From Chrysomallon squamiferum (Eukaryota > Mollusca > Gastropoda > Neomphalida > Peltospiridae): a DNA stretch of 47,500 nucleotides. Below, piece after piece: positions 24,931-36,535 of this stretch. Within the stretch, counting starts at the first letter, position 1. Each line of letters begins with the position of its first letter. Position numbers and translations under genes: made by a program. Where the stretch lies: positions 12,757,672 through 12,805,171 of the forward strand of contig CM022669.1 of NCBI GenBank assembly GCA_012295275.1, written 5' to 3'. Under the pieces are notes generated by a model, which saw only the letters and a program-made list of their open reading frames with translations, had not been told where the DNA came from and did not search any database.

Positions 24931-25621
24931 GCACGTTTCTTTTACATCCTTTGTTAATTTATTCAGCAGGTCTTTCATTGATTACTTCCCTTATCTTTAA
25001 CTTATTTCATTCATGATTCGTTACTTTATCGATTCCTCCATTCCAGAGACATTCGGATAGATAAATAAAGAAATAGACAGACTTAAAATGATATATATAA
25101 AAAATTAATATTTCTATTCTTGATAACTAAAAGAAGAAACATAATTTCATTTGTATAAAAAAAAAAAAAAAAAAAAATATCTTTTCACTTCCTTTCCATT
25201 TACTCCACTGAGGGAAGGTAATTTATTCATTCTTCTGTTCGCTGTATCATAAAAATTCAAGCCTTATATTGCATCCAGTTTCTGGCTTTTCAGCTTAATC
25301 CAGAAATCGAAAGATATTATCGAATTCATCAGGACTGATAAAAGTTCGATGCTTTTTATCGCTTTTGGGGGATTTTCATTTTCCTTGCATCTTTTTTAGT
25401 TGCTAGAAGAGAGAAACATGTGGTGTCTACCGCTTAAATTTGTAAAGCATCAAGAACGAACGTGTCTGATCACAGACTCTCTTATTTAATAGTTTTCAAT
25501 CAGGTCTGAATGGACTCACTTTTGAATTGTCTGAACCGTCCAAAATCGGATTCGTGTTTTTATCTGTGTAGTTTACAAACTGACACAAATCATACGGGTT
25601 AGCAGACGGAGTGAAAATGAA
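24931..25621. other. Non-coding stretch
   Basis: Further TTCATTGATT-like words near 24970 hint at decayed flanking copies of the 28-bp repeat. Poly(A) lies at about 25158-25177. The rest is complex with no gene recognised. Confidence 0.45.
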
Positions 25622-25760
25622 GCTTACGGAACGGAGCCAAACGAAACGAAACGAAACGTAACGAAAGTCGGCGAAAGGAAGCCAAGCAAAAACGGACTAG
25701 ACCGAAAGAAAAAGAAAAAGAAAACTATACGAAACGATTATATAAACGAAATGAAAAACA
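25622..25760. repeat. Degenerate (ACGAA)n tract
   Basis: GAAACGAAACGAAACG units near 25645 decay into AACGNAAG, AAAGAAAAAG and ACGAAATG variants. This is an uncommon pentanucleotide with a CpG in each unit. Confidence 0.75.
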
Positions 25761-27726
25761 AACAAATGAAGATAAATGAAGGAAAAACAAAACAGAGCAA
25801 ATGAAAAAAAAAACAAACAAACAATAAATTTAAGAGAATTAAAACATTCTTTATAGTATTATAACTAATATTTATAAATGGGCAAGAAAGGCATTTCCTG
25901 TTTTTCCTTTTTAATATTATAAAAAAAGATTTGTTTTAATTTCTGTACAGTATCTCTTTCAGTTAATATTTCTATAATGTCTGTAACACACGCACACACA
26001 CACACATATATAAAATAAATGAAAATAACGTGAAAAAGTTGTTTAATCTACATATAAACATACAGCAACGTGTATATATATACAAACACACTCATAAAGA
26101 TAGACATACAAACATACACACAAATACACATGAAAAGACACGTTTACATCAACAAACAAAATGCAATCTTCTTAAACATCTTTTTTTGTAGGCTGCATCA
26201 GAGATTTCATTTCTGTTCATTTTTATTTTTATTTTTTATTTTTTTATAAATAAGTACCACAGCTTTCTGAACTATGCCAGTCCCAAAGACATCAATAAAA
26301 TAGCAAAAGTTCTTCATCTATTTTTAATTTTTCCGAGTTCTTTTTTCAAAGGGCATCATAAAAAAAGTTCAATTTTGACATTAAAGGACGGTGAGGTTTC
26401 TCCCAGCAGTGGCTAGATGGAGACATTACGAAGTATTCCATTTGATCGATACCTCATCTGTTTCCTTTACAAAGGTTTTACAGGCTCTAAGTCAACACGA
26501 TCAGTTTCCATTATTTTTCTGTTAAAAAAAAATAAAAATAAAAAATGAAGAATATAGAATACAGCGTAAATTGATGTCACATAACTGTTTTGACTTGATG
26601 TTTTGACTGTATAATTTTTAAGATACAACTCTTATGCCAATTTCAGATTTGAAGTCTAGAGAATACATTACGTCATTTGATTTTATGTACCAAAAACTAA
26701 TGTCAGAAAGCTTTTGAAACTTATAATTTAAAAAATAAATAAAAAATAAAAATAAAAATAGAAGAAGTTGTCCAAATTAATTTAATATTGTTCCTGCTAT
26801 CGAAGATGGTCTCAGAATATTTTTTTTTTTTTTTTTTTTTTTTTTGTAAAATTAAAAAAGTTTCAGTATTCATGACTCTAGAAAAAGATATTCTGATATT
26901 AAAACATGGCGTTTATGTTCGCAGATGATGCCGATTATTTTAATCATTAGCTGCTCAATGTACAAGATCTAGTTCAAACTACAGAAGACACTTCCAGAAT
27001 TTTTTTTAATTTTAATTTTAATTTTTTTTATAATGGAATATCTTCGTCTATAGAATGCATTATCATTTTCGTATTGATATACAAGATTTTTCCCGTAACA
27101 TAGATTCGCTGCCAAAAATTATCGACGTAAATTCGAATATTTTCAGAATTCAAGATACAAAGACGAAGTTATCTCATTTGTTTCTGTGTGGGAGATTGTT
27201 TTCGTGCCATCGAAGACATTTCCAGATAATGTTTTTGTATACTAGAATAGTTCACATGGCCCACCGAGAAACTAATCGAATCCTGCATCCCCGGAATTTA
27301 TTTCAAAACACCATGAAATTCAGTTACTCCGCGATGAGATTGCGCACTCTTTGAAATGCTCAAAGTCTCAGCTACCTGTTCAAAGAACTGCATTGTTTTC
27401 TCATGCAATAGCGCATTTCATTTCTCTGTGGGTATTACACGGCGCAAATAGGTTTCTGAATTGAATCACGATGGATTTCGATACGTTGTTGATACTGAAA
27501 ATACAAGTTTATTAAACAGGTCAGTGCGAATGCATTTTCCCAATAGGACAGAGGTGCTGGCTTGAAATAGGAATGTAATGAAGCCAAAGTGAACAAATCA
27601 CTCGAGGGAAAAGAAGGGAACATTTGCTTAATGATACGTCAGAAGGGACATTAAAACATGCCTTTTTCGTGTCAGAAGTGTTTGTAAAGAAATCACTTGA
27701 TCTGGATATATATATACAGCATATTG
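25761..27726. other. Non-coding AT-rich stretch
   Basis: CA/TA words lie at 25985-26130, A/T-rich runs at 26220-26245, 26525-26545 and 26729-26760, and poly(T) at 26820-26845. A 99-codon plus frame at 27055-27354 has no domain I recognise. A possible but weak reverse-transcriptase motif remnant at 26918-26935 is discussed in the findings. Confidence 0.4.
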
Positions 27727-28180
27727 TATTTTAATGTACAATGATGTAGTATTTTAATGTCTACTAGTACAGAATATTAATGTATACTGAAATAGTAAAT
27801 TAATGGATGCTGGTATAGTACATTAATGTGTACTGATATAGTACGTTAACTGTATTACGATATAGTGCATTAATGTACACTGCTTTAGTACACTGATATA
27901 TGCTGATGTAGTATATTAATGCATACTGATATAGTACATTAATGTATAGTGATATAGAACATTAATGTCTACTGATGTAGTATATTAATATATTCTCATA
28001 TACAACATTAATATATACAGTTGAGTACACTGATGTATACTGATGTAGTATATTAATATATACTGGTCACAATGCATCAAATATTAATATATTTATTCAA
28101 CATTAATATAAAGTTGCAATGATTATACTAATGTAGTATATTAATATATACTGGTCACAATGCATCAAATACTAGATTTA
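27727..28180. repeat. 23-bp minisatellite, about 15 copies, with duplicated end block
   Basis: Units of 23 bp with core TTAATGTATACTGATATAG repeat in close register from 27727 to about 28070, with only occasional one-base length changes. After that the block TATATACTGGTCACAATGCA occurs twice, with GGTCAC at 28065 and 28152, giving an 87-bp spacing. This shows a larger secondary duplication at the right end. Confidence 0.88.
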
Positions 28181-28209
28181 TTCCTCAAAGCTGCAATTAT
28201 TATGCAAAC

Positions 28210-28211
<2 letters not shown>

Positions 28212-28248
<37 letters not shown>
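28212..28248. repeat. Poly(A), 37 bases
   Basis: An uninterrupted A run close to the end of the 23-bp minisatellite. It could be a retroposon tail, but no body was recognised. Confidence 0.98.
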
Positions 28249-28252
<4 letters not shown>

Positions 28253-28944
28253 TATTAAAATCTATTTAGCTGCGAAATACAGAACAGCATAATTAATTCA
28301 TCAGTCAATGTCTGTAATGAAGCAGCTTAGAACAGAAAATAAACAAATACAGAACTTCAGTATAGATCCACTATTTTCAACAGTCTGCTCTTGATGATAG
28401 AGTTAAGTAGATTTCACTTACAGAAACAAAATTAAATAATATTTTTAATTTAAAAAAAAAAGAAGAATTTATTGATAAACTGTTGTTTATGCTTCAGCTG
28501 TGCATGATTACGGTTAGTCTATTAAATTTGAAGTATCGTACATAATTATCACTAAACGTTTGACATTCACTAAGAAAATTTTAAATTATGGATTCGTCAT
28601 TTCTAGTGATTTTTTTTTTTTTTTTTTTTTCAAAACATGAAATATCATTTCGTAAAATGATTAAGACGAAAACTTACAGGATTATTTGCTGAGACTAATC
28701 AGAGGAGGATTTAAAGAGGCTTATAAATCTGAAATAGAAACGCATTTTTTAATGTTCTGGTCCAAAGACAGTCAATTGAATACACTTTTGTTTAGGCTTG
28801 ACGTTTTAGTCATCATAACATAATCATCCCGTGATCATTTCAACTTCGTCATTTTCACAGCCATCACCATCATGGTCACCATCTTTGTCATCATCATTTT
28901 CATTGTATTGTGATCATCATCATCGTCATAAAACTTTCATAATC
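28249..28944. other. Non-coding AT-rich stretch
   Basis: Poly(T) at 28610-28630 and CATCAT/TCATCA words at 28860-28930. No gene was recognised. Confidence 0.5.
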
Positions 28945-29236
28945 TTATTATATCAGAATTACTCACCCAATAATTATTACTTATATTTATTTATTTATTT
29001 ATTTTTTTTTTTTTAATAACTTCTCTTAAATTAACAAAACCTTTGATATTCGGGAGACATCATAAAAATCCAAATCAGATCTCCTTCTAATATCAAAACC
29101 ACTCACACAATAGTTATTAATTTTATTTGATTTCTGTTATTTTTTTTTATTTTTTTTTTTTTTAATAAGTTCTCTTAAATTAACAAAACGTTTGATATTC
29201 GGGAGACATCTAAATCAGATGTCCTTCTTATTTCGT
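28945..29236. repeat. Tandem duplication of about 140-149 bp
   Basis: Two copies share TATCANAANNACTCACNCAAT (28951 and 29091), a T-rich middle and TTCTCTTAAATTAACAAAAC (29021 and 29170), followed by TTTGATATTCGGGAGACATC. The spacing grows from 140 to 149 bp across the T-rich part because the T runs differ in length. A third short echo of AAATCAGATNTCCTTCT ends the second copy. Confidence 0.9.
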
Positions 29237-29594
29237 TAACGCAGACATCATTATATCACAGCAGACCATTAACCGTTATTATGCGAGGTAAAAAATATCA
29301 TCAAATGTGGCTGTGGGATTTATCTCGGATGTTATTTCTACTTGACTGTACTCTCGGAAATGTGATAATAGTTACCATGTGTCACTAATCTGGGCTGTAG
29401 GCGCCTCAACAAATGTCTGGTAATTAGGTCTTTATGTGTCATTATGAAGTAAATTGGTTATTTTTTAAATATATATTCAGAGAAAAGGAGTGTAATAGAT
29501 TAAACTAATGTGTAGATGCTATGAATGTGATGCTATGAATATGTGCTGAGCTTGCTACGTTTATCCTTTGATTGTATATACTTGCATCTCGAAA
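29237..29594. other. Non-coding complex sequence
   Basis: Relatively complex sequence with TAGGCGCCTC and TGGTAATTAGG near 29400-29430. No exon was recognised. It could hold a regulatory element. Confidence 0.4.
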
Positions 29595-29915
29595 CCCTTG
29601 AGTACATATATATATATATTTCGTTCAACCATCCTTCCATTTATTCATTCTTCCAATCATTCTTTCTTTCATCCGTCCTAACATATCATTATATACATGC
29701 AGATGTGCACACATGTACACATACATACATAAGTACATATATATATATATACATACATACATACATACATATACATACGTCATACATATATATATTTTGT
29801 TATATATACACTCGCTGTCTCTCTTATTTTCTTTTTTCTTTCTTTCTTTCTCTCTCTCTCATACATACACATATATATGCACTAATACATTCGTATTCAT
29901 TATAAATCAGTTTGT

Positions 29916-29987
<72 letters not shown>

Positions 29988-29995
29988 AGCGAGAG

Positions 29996-30028
<33 letters not shown>

Positions 30029-30030
30029 CT
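29595..30030. repeat. (TA)n, TTCC-type, (ACAT)n, CT, (AG)n and (CA)n cluster
   Basis: TA at about 29606-29620, CATTC/TTCC words, ACAT/TA units at about 29715-29800, CTTT/CT at 29820-29860, perfect (AG)n at 29919-29984 and (CA)n at about 29995-30028. The Tyr/Ile/His-rich frames here are artefacts. Confidence 0.93.
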
Positions 30031-30715
30031 ATAATAATCCATATTCGGAGAATTGTAAAGATACAGAAATAAAAATGATCAATAAAATCAGAAAGAATTT
30101 GTTACTTCAATTTTCATAAACATTTAGCAGTTAAGGAGAAAATAACCCTTTGTATAAAAGTGACCAGCGATTGACCAGAAAATAAAACCAATCTTCTACT
30201 TACCAATTTGAATTTTTTGTATTTTAATTTAAGATTTCAGTAATCAATTTTTCATTTTTTTTTTTTCCGTTTTGTGCTTTCAAAGATATATGATGTCGAT
30301 TAGTATTAATTCTTCACCAGTTGCCATTTATAATTAGCCTAGCATTAATTAATGAAAGTATAAAATTATATTTTACAATCATATGACATTTGGTTTTAGA
30401 GTACCAACTAAAATGTCAATATCAGGTATCGGATAAAGGACAATTAAAAGCAATTTTTAGCCGTATTGAAATACCTTAGCGATCTCGTCCATTTTGCAAA
30501 CAAATGTCAAGAACGTAATTGATTTGTGCTAAACAATACACTTTTAATCCATATAGAGACAGATGATAATATTATTTCAGGAAAAGCAAACATGAACTGC
30601 AAACATCAGTAATAGATTTTTAACTCGTATTTGTCTAAGATACGCGATATCAAAAATAATCTTATATTTACTGTTTGGTTGTTCAGGACTCGTTGAAATG
30701 AAAATGGACATTGGC
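30031..30715. other. Non-coding AT-rich stretch
   Basis: No gene, RNA or array was recognised. Confidence 0.5.
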
Positions 30716-30855
30716 TTTTTTTTTTTTTTTTTTTTTTTTATTTTTTCAAGTACTGGACTCATGCGTCAGATGTCTCAGGATCAAACCTGGTCGTCAGCTA
30801 AATTTAATTAAAGTCCTTGTTTTTTTATGCTGTTTAAAAAGTGTATGTATGTATA

Positions 30856-30898
<43 letters not shown>

Positions 30899-30950
30899 TA
30901 TGTGTATATATACACACACAGACACTTGTATAATATATGTGTATGTGTAT
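30716..30950. repeat. Poly(T) and (TA)n/(CA)n
   Basis: Poly(T) of about 24 at 30716-30739. After complex sequence, TA units at about 30859-30885 pass into CA units to 30900 and further TA/CA words to about 30950. Confidence 0.93.
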
Positions 30951-31869
30951 GTGTGTTATTTTGTTTTATACATAATTACATGTACCTGTGTGTTCTTGAT
31001 CTCTTAATGCTCTTTTATACATCCTTGAATACGCACACAGACTCACACGCAATTACGCTATCTACTTGCCACAAGTAGAGATGATAACGCTGATATTATC
31101 ATCATCACAACAACATCCTCCTCCTCTTCTTCATCACCATCATTTATATTTGGTTTACATCCACGGAACATTAAACGGAAATAAATAAACTTGTACTAAA
31201 ACTGTTGTTATAAAATGGCTAATTTTATGTTCTGTTGCGTTAACGAAGAACTCTATGACAGGGACAGACACATTCTGTTTATTGAACACAACAACTTACC
31301 TTTGGAAAGGCATAATTTAGAATTATCTTTAATTTCGTATCTAATTACGTCTCAGCTCATTTTGCCGGTTACGCCGTGCAAAATTTTTATTTATTTCTCA
31401 AATAATTTCAACTGTTTAATTGATTTGTCAGGTGGAAAAATACGTTTTCGGAAATAAAAATCTTTTCTGGCTATTTTGTTTGGGTACAAACAAAAAATAT
31501 GAAAACAAAGAACCGTAACAATAAGAACAAAAATAAAGACGAATAAAAAAGGAAAGAGGAAAATAAAAGCTAGAGATAAAAAACGTAGTAATGCGGCAGT
31601 GATGTTGTACGCCAACTTCCATGTCGGCAGAATGAATGACAAAGCGTGTCTGGATATTTTTTTCTGTGCAAGTAAAGGAAATAACAGAGATGTTAGCAGG
31701 TTCAAAAAGAAAATATTATTAGTATTATTACTTCTACTTCTGCTATTATTGTTGTTGTTGTTGTCGCTGTTCTCTTATTATCATTCAGATATTGATAATT
31801 ATAAAAAAAATAAAGTTTACGAAAGAAATCTCAATTACATTTCATATTAATTCATGACATGCCTGTTTG
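30951..31869. other. Non-coding stretch
   Basis: Small ATC/CTC trinucleotide words at 31098-31142 and ATT/TTG units at 31715-31765. Open frames at 31215-31457 and 31391-31705 were inspected and show no recognisable domain. Confidence 0.45.
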
Positions 31870-31870
31870 T

Positions 31871-31923
<53 letters not shown>

Positions 31924-31990
31924 TTATGTATGCATGTATGTGTGTGTATGTGTTCTTGTGTCTGTGCGCGTGCTCGTGCGTGTGTGTTCT
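31870..31990. repeat. (GT)n then (TA)n then imperfect GT
   Basis: (GT)n at 31873-31898 switches to (TA)n at 31899-31923, followed by TATG/TGTG words to about 31987. Confidence 0.96.
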
Positions 31991-32629
31991 TATAATCTAC
32001 TCAGGTTAATTTTCTGTTAGTTTACTCTAAGTGAAGTCTATCATCATGATCTAGTTTGAAGTTCGTGACATTAAAACAAAGCCGTCTTGGCACCTTGGAA
32101 TTCTCTAATTCATCCCACATGTTCACCAAATGCATGTACTAAGTGCCTTCAAAAAATATTTCCCATCAACACACGGAAACAAATAAAGCATCTTCGCAAT
32201 TCATTTGAGCCGAAGTTAATAACAATAGAATACACATATTAAAATACGACAGAATTAAATCATAAATTTACTTCTAATTTTTAATTTTGTGGAAATAATT
32301 ATTATGAAGTCTACATCGAATTTCCATAATGACGCTTGAATATTTCTTGCTTTTTAAAATTTTTATTATTTAATATTTTATTTTAATGTGACTGAAACTG
32401 GCGTGTTTGTCTGAAGATTCCTGGAAGCCATTTAACAATTTACGGCTATGTAAGACGTTAATTGTTCCCCTGTCGGCTTTTAACAGGCGTCAGGCAGACT
32501 TTCTGGATAAAATCACTGTCCACTGAAATTTATCCTCACAGCCAACTCTGAATCACAGAAACACCAAACTTTGGTTTTAGTTCTTGTGCGTATTTGTGAA
32601 TTTATTAAAGCAATAGTAAAGAAATTAAT
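31991..32629. other. Non-coding stretch with a SOX-like inverted pair
   Basis: At 32430-32500 the sequence is complex. TTAACAATTTACG and GTTAATTGTTCCCC place ACAAT/ATTGT cores in opposite orientation, followed by CCTGT...ACAGG, a 5-bp inverted repeat. No exon was recognised. Confidence 0.35.
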
Positions 32630-32745
32630 GGAAATAATAATAAGAACAGTAATAATAAAGTAACAGCAACAACACAAACAACAACAACAACAACAATAAT
32701 ATTAATAATAATAATAACAATAATAATAAAAATAATAATAGTTCT
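32630..32745. repeat. (AAT/AAC)n trinucleotide tract
   Basis: Imperfect AAT, CAA and AAC units with a perfect CAA run at about 32675-32694. Confidence 0.92.
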
Positions 32746-33275
32746 TAGAGTACATGCTACTGATAAGGCAAGAACTGTAACTGAATCGAGAATAGCTAGA
32801 GAATTCGCATCTGCATGCTGATTTCGCACAGTTTAAAGAAATAAGTAGGGAACTGGGTTAACGAAAACCTTCATCTATTTTTTTTTTTTTTTTTTAATGA
32901 ATATAATTTTGCAGCAGTAACCGTTACAAGCGTTTAATCTATTTAAGCACTTTTCCAACATGATCTGGCAAACTGAGAGTCGTAATTCACAAATGTCACA
33001 TAATGCCGAAACAATTTTCATGATCTTCCAGTGTTTATCAATTAGCTCTTGAAACAAAAACGGTGACACTTTGTTTGCTATGTAATTGAGACTGACTAAT
33101 GTCAGAATTACGTTCCATACCTCCTCCTGATATTATTTCATTGTCTGACGTTTTCTGTATGTAAATTGTGTGTTATAACACACAGGCTCCTGAATAACAT
33201 CAGTTAAACATACGCACATAATTATGTTTATTACATAAGTAAATACAAACACAGATGCGGCTATCCATCCATCAT
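32746..33275. other. Non-coding stretch
   Basis: Poly(T) of about 18 at 32879-32896. Otherwise complex AT-rich sequence with no gene recognised. Confidence 0.5.
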
Positions 33276-33277
33276 AC

Positions 33278-33340
<63 letters not shown>

Positions 33341-33480
33341 TACGTACATATATAAAATGCATAACTGCATACACACATAATACATACATATACATACATA
33401 CAGATATACTACATATTTAGGTACATATGTACATAAAAATGAATATACATAAATACATACACAGACACACTTTACTAATG
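33276..33480. repeat. (TA)n-(CA)n and ACAT words
   Basis: Perfect (TA)n at 33276-33313 passes into (CA)n at 33314-33340, then imperfect TACATA units to about 33470. Confidence 0.96.
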
Positions 33481-34084
33481 TATATTTTTAAGAGATTATT
33501 ATTTTGTTTCCCCTGCACATTCATTTTTTTTTTTTGTGAACTTCTAATCTTCTAGCACTGAGTACGACACTGCGCACAAACCTGCATTTTAATGCTTAAT
33601 TTTAAAAGAATATTTGTGTTTGTTTAATACAGGCTTCTGACCTATCTTTTGTGTTGTACTTTAACCGAAAACAAAAATATTTATTGAATTAGGAATGTTT
33701 TGCTGGATTAGTTTTCTGTCACTGCAATAAAAATATTGAATCCTAAACCGTAAATTCGTTGACATTAATATGTAAACGACTCGTTATACACAAGTAGTTG
33801 TTCTGTATCACTCAGCAATAACTCAGCTTGTATCCCAGATGAATTAACAATATCGAACTTACTTATGAATTTTACATAAATGTTTTCAGCGACTCTTTTT
33901 CTCATTGTTTCTCTCTGTCTGTGTGTGTGTCTGTTTGTCTGTATGTGTTGCCTTCTCGGTCTGTTTCTTTTTTGCTTGGCAGTTTTTTCTGAGTAGCGCA
34001 CAGCAATGTCAGATTTTATTAAGTCAGTTTTTTTACAATTAATTTAAAGAGTTAAAATTATATTGATGATGTCGTCATATAGGT
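33481..34084. other. Non-coding AT-rich stretch
   Basis: No gene or array was recognised apart from a short CTGT/GT run at 33910-33945. Confidence 0.5.
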
Positions 34085-34440
34085 AATAGCAGCAGCACCT
34101 GAGGCAGCAGCAGTAGTAGTAGAGTAGTAGTAATAATAGCAGTAGAGTAGTAGTAGTTCTAGAGTAGTAGTAATAATAGCAGTAGTAATGTTAGAAATAG
34201 TAGTAGTAGCAGCAGTCGTAATAATATTAATTGTTGTTTGGTGTCGATTATGATAGTTATGGTAGTGTAATAGTAATGGTCGTTGTGATGCATAATGTAG
34301 CAGTCGTCCGCTGCTCCGAATTTAAGCAGTCGTAGTTGTAGTGGTTGTGGTTGTAATAGTGGTAGCCATGGCGGAATAATAATATAAAAAATTGTAATAG
34401 TTATAGCTTCTACTTCTACTACTACCATTATTATAATTTC

Positions 34441-34500
<60 letters not shown>

Positions 34501-34617
34501 TTATTACTGCTACTATTACTACTTGGTATTATTAAGCATGTCGCCAGCAGTCATATTCACACACAAACACAGACACACACACACACAGACACAGACACAC
34601 ACACACACACACACACT
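34085..34617. repeat. (AGT/AGC)n, (CTA)n and (CA)n region
   Basis: Imperfect AGT/AGC trinucleotides at about 34087-34225, a less repetitive middle (34226-34400) that shares sequence with 39.2 kb, perfect (CTA)n at 34441-34502 and (CA)n at about 34558-34617. The AGT arm and the CTA arm are reverse complements, so a long hairpin is possible. Confidence 0.93.
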
Positions 34618-35560
34618 AACACTACATATATGTGTGAGTGTGTATATATAAATATTTAAGCTCTGAAACCTAATTGGTGCAAGTGTAGCGATTAGAGGTA
34701 ATGAAAAATGCTGAATAAATAAATAAATAAATAAATGAAAATAAACACTGATTTTGTTTAAAGTGTCTACCGAAGAAATGTTTAATATTTCATCAGATAA
34801 TTTCCTTTCTCTGTAGCATTTCTTTTTTTTTTGAAATAAACTAATCTAATTTCTTTTCGTAAAGGATACTATTTAAAAATAATAATAATAATAATAATAA
34901 ACCCACAAAAAACCCACCAAAAAAAAAAAAAAAAAACCAAAAAAAAAAAAACAAACCAAACCAACAACAACAAAAAACAAAACAAAACAATCAAACAACT
35001 AAAATTAAAAAGGTAGCCAGAAGCAAAGAAACTTGAATATAAACGTGAAGGTCGAGTTTAGTTTTGACTGGTGGAGGAAACTGAATGTGACATAATCATG
35101 GTCCTGAATGACACTCTAATACATGTATAACTAAAATTCAATTTAAATATAATTTTTCATTTCCGACATACTTTTCAGGGTGTAATGGTTGAGGTCATGT
35201 TCATCAGTTGTAGATTAACCTTAACTGTTCGTTCAGCTGGATCAGTTAATTACGTGTATTCAGAAGATGAAGATCTCAGTGCTGTGCAATTGGTCTTATT
35301 CTTCACTTCAACCATATTTTTTAATTTATTTTGATTTTTTTTCTCTTCTGTTTAACAATATGCTTTCTGTTGATATTGCACGCCGTATTAGTTTCATATT
35401 AATCTCGCTGAGCGCATTCTGCATGCGTTTTCTAATTGGTTTATACGAAGCAGAACATCTTCATGTGTTTTTCAATGAAATTCACTGAATCGGAAGAATT
35501 TTTTTATTATTATTATTAATATTAAATACAACACTAGGTGATTCGCTGTTCTTTTCTAGT
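34618..35560. other. Non-coding stretch with A-rich block
   Basis: AAAT units lie at 34714-34735. A block of AAT, poly(A) and AACC/AACA words lies at 34878-34995. The rest is complex. A 73-codon plus frame at 35267-35488 has a hydrophobic segment but no other support. Confidence 0.45.
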
Positions 35561-36480
35561 AAAAAAAAAAAAAAAAAAAAAACCCACCATCAAGCGAGTT
35601 GGCAGATACAAGGTGTTAAACAAGATGTAATCTAGCTGGGATGTTTCGTATTCTTTCTAGATGAGCATTCCCGAGCCAGCTAATCATTCGCTTGATTAAT
35701 TCGCGCGCGGTTCTTGATTAGGTGGCACGATTCTTGACGTTTGCATTCCCTCGCCAAACAAGGTCGTCTTCTGGGACATATTTCAGTAGCAGAGCATTTC
35801 CTCTGATGATCGACATAAAAATGTTTTTCCCCGAAAGACTGAAGAAAGGGCTGCTGTGCTGGTTGGGAAAACATTATATGCATTATTTAATATAGATTGG
35901 CTTTAGATTTGTAATCAGTTTCATTTCTTTTTAATGATTTCTTATCATGTTTTATTTTTATTTATTTATTTTTTTATTTTGTTTTGTTTGAAACATAACC
36001 ACCGCAGTTTTCGATTTTAAATGTCATCTCATACAGAATAACATCATTCTAAACTTGGCTTCTGTGCTGTTATACTACCATTTTCAGTAACGGATTTTGT
36101 CTTAATGAACCGTTATGGAAACCAACCGAGATATTTTCGTGTTCACAGAAGACTGGAATTGCGTAAGGTGTTTCTTCCAATTTAATTATATTCGGAGGCG
36201 TCGTCTTGGAAATATTCGTATTATCTCGCATATGTTACTGCAGAATTTGTCACTAAAAAAAAAAAAAAACACTAATTATATTGAAGTTTTCTGAGGAATG
36301 ACCCATTTGAAGAACTCTTTTCCGAAACGCAGTAAGCGCGAAAAATCAAAAAAAAAAAAAAAAGAGTTTGCAACCCAAATGTCAATTCCCTAGACCACTC
36401 TACGTCTTTTTTCTTTCATTTCGCTGTATGTCACTGTAAGCAATACACTACTTAGTTCCATATCCTTTTTTTAATTTTTT
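35561..36480. other. Non-coding stretch
   Basis: Poly(A) runs at 35561-35582, 36254-36268 and 36348-36363. Complex segments include the homeodomain-site cluster at 35681-35720. The segment RC 36365-36410 weakly resembles tRNA boxes (GGGTTGCAAACTC) but is too degraded to call. Confidence 0.4.
35670..35760. promoter_or_regulatory. Candidate regulatory element with clustered TAAT/ATTA sites and CpG run
   Basis: Three ATTA/TAAT cores occur within 40 bp: TAATCA at 35681, TGATTAAT at 35693 and TGATTAG at 35715. They surround TCGCGCGCGG at 35701-35710. This arrangement is typical of conserved homeodomain-bound elements, but conservation cannot be tested here. Confidence 0.22.
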
Positions 36481-36535
36481 TAATAGCTAACCGCAAATCT
36501 CTTCTCGACAATCCGTCACATCACACACATCCAAA

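Noticed and set aside
27727-28180. CRISPR-like array (regular 23-bp period)
   Set aside because: Units are directly contiguous without unique spacers and the DNA is eukaryotic. It is a minisatellite.
30779-30791. B-box-like sequence on the minus strand (GGTTTGATCC)
   Set aside because: An A-box-like word lies only about 10 nt away, too close for a tRNA or SINE head.
31215-31457. 80-codon plus frame of fairly normal composition
   Set aside because: No recognisable domain, no donor at its end, and an opposing frame covers the same bases.
34159-34428. Minus-strand 89-codon frame
   Set aside because: Translation of imperfect AGT/CTA trinucleotides.
36365-36410. tRNA-like pattern on the minus strand (GAGTGGTCTAGGG and GGGTTGCAAACTC)
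   Set aside because: The spacing is short and both boxes carry mismatches, too degraded to call.
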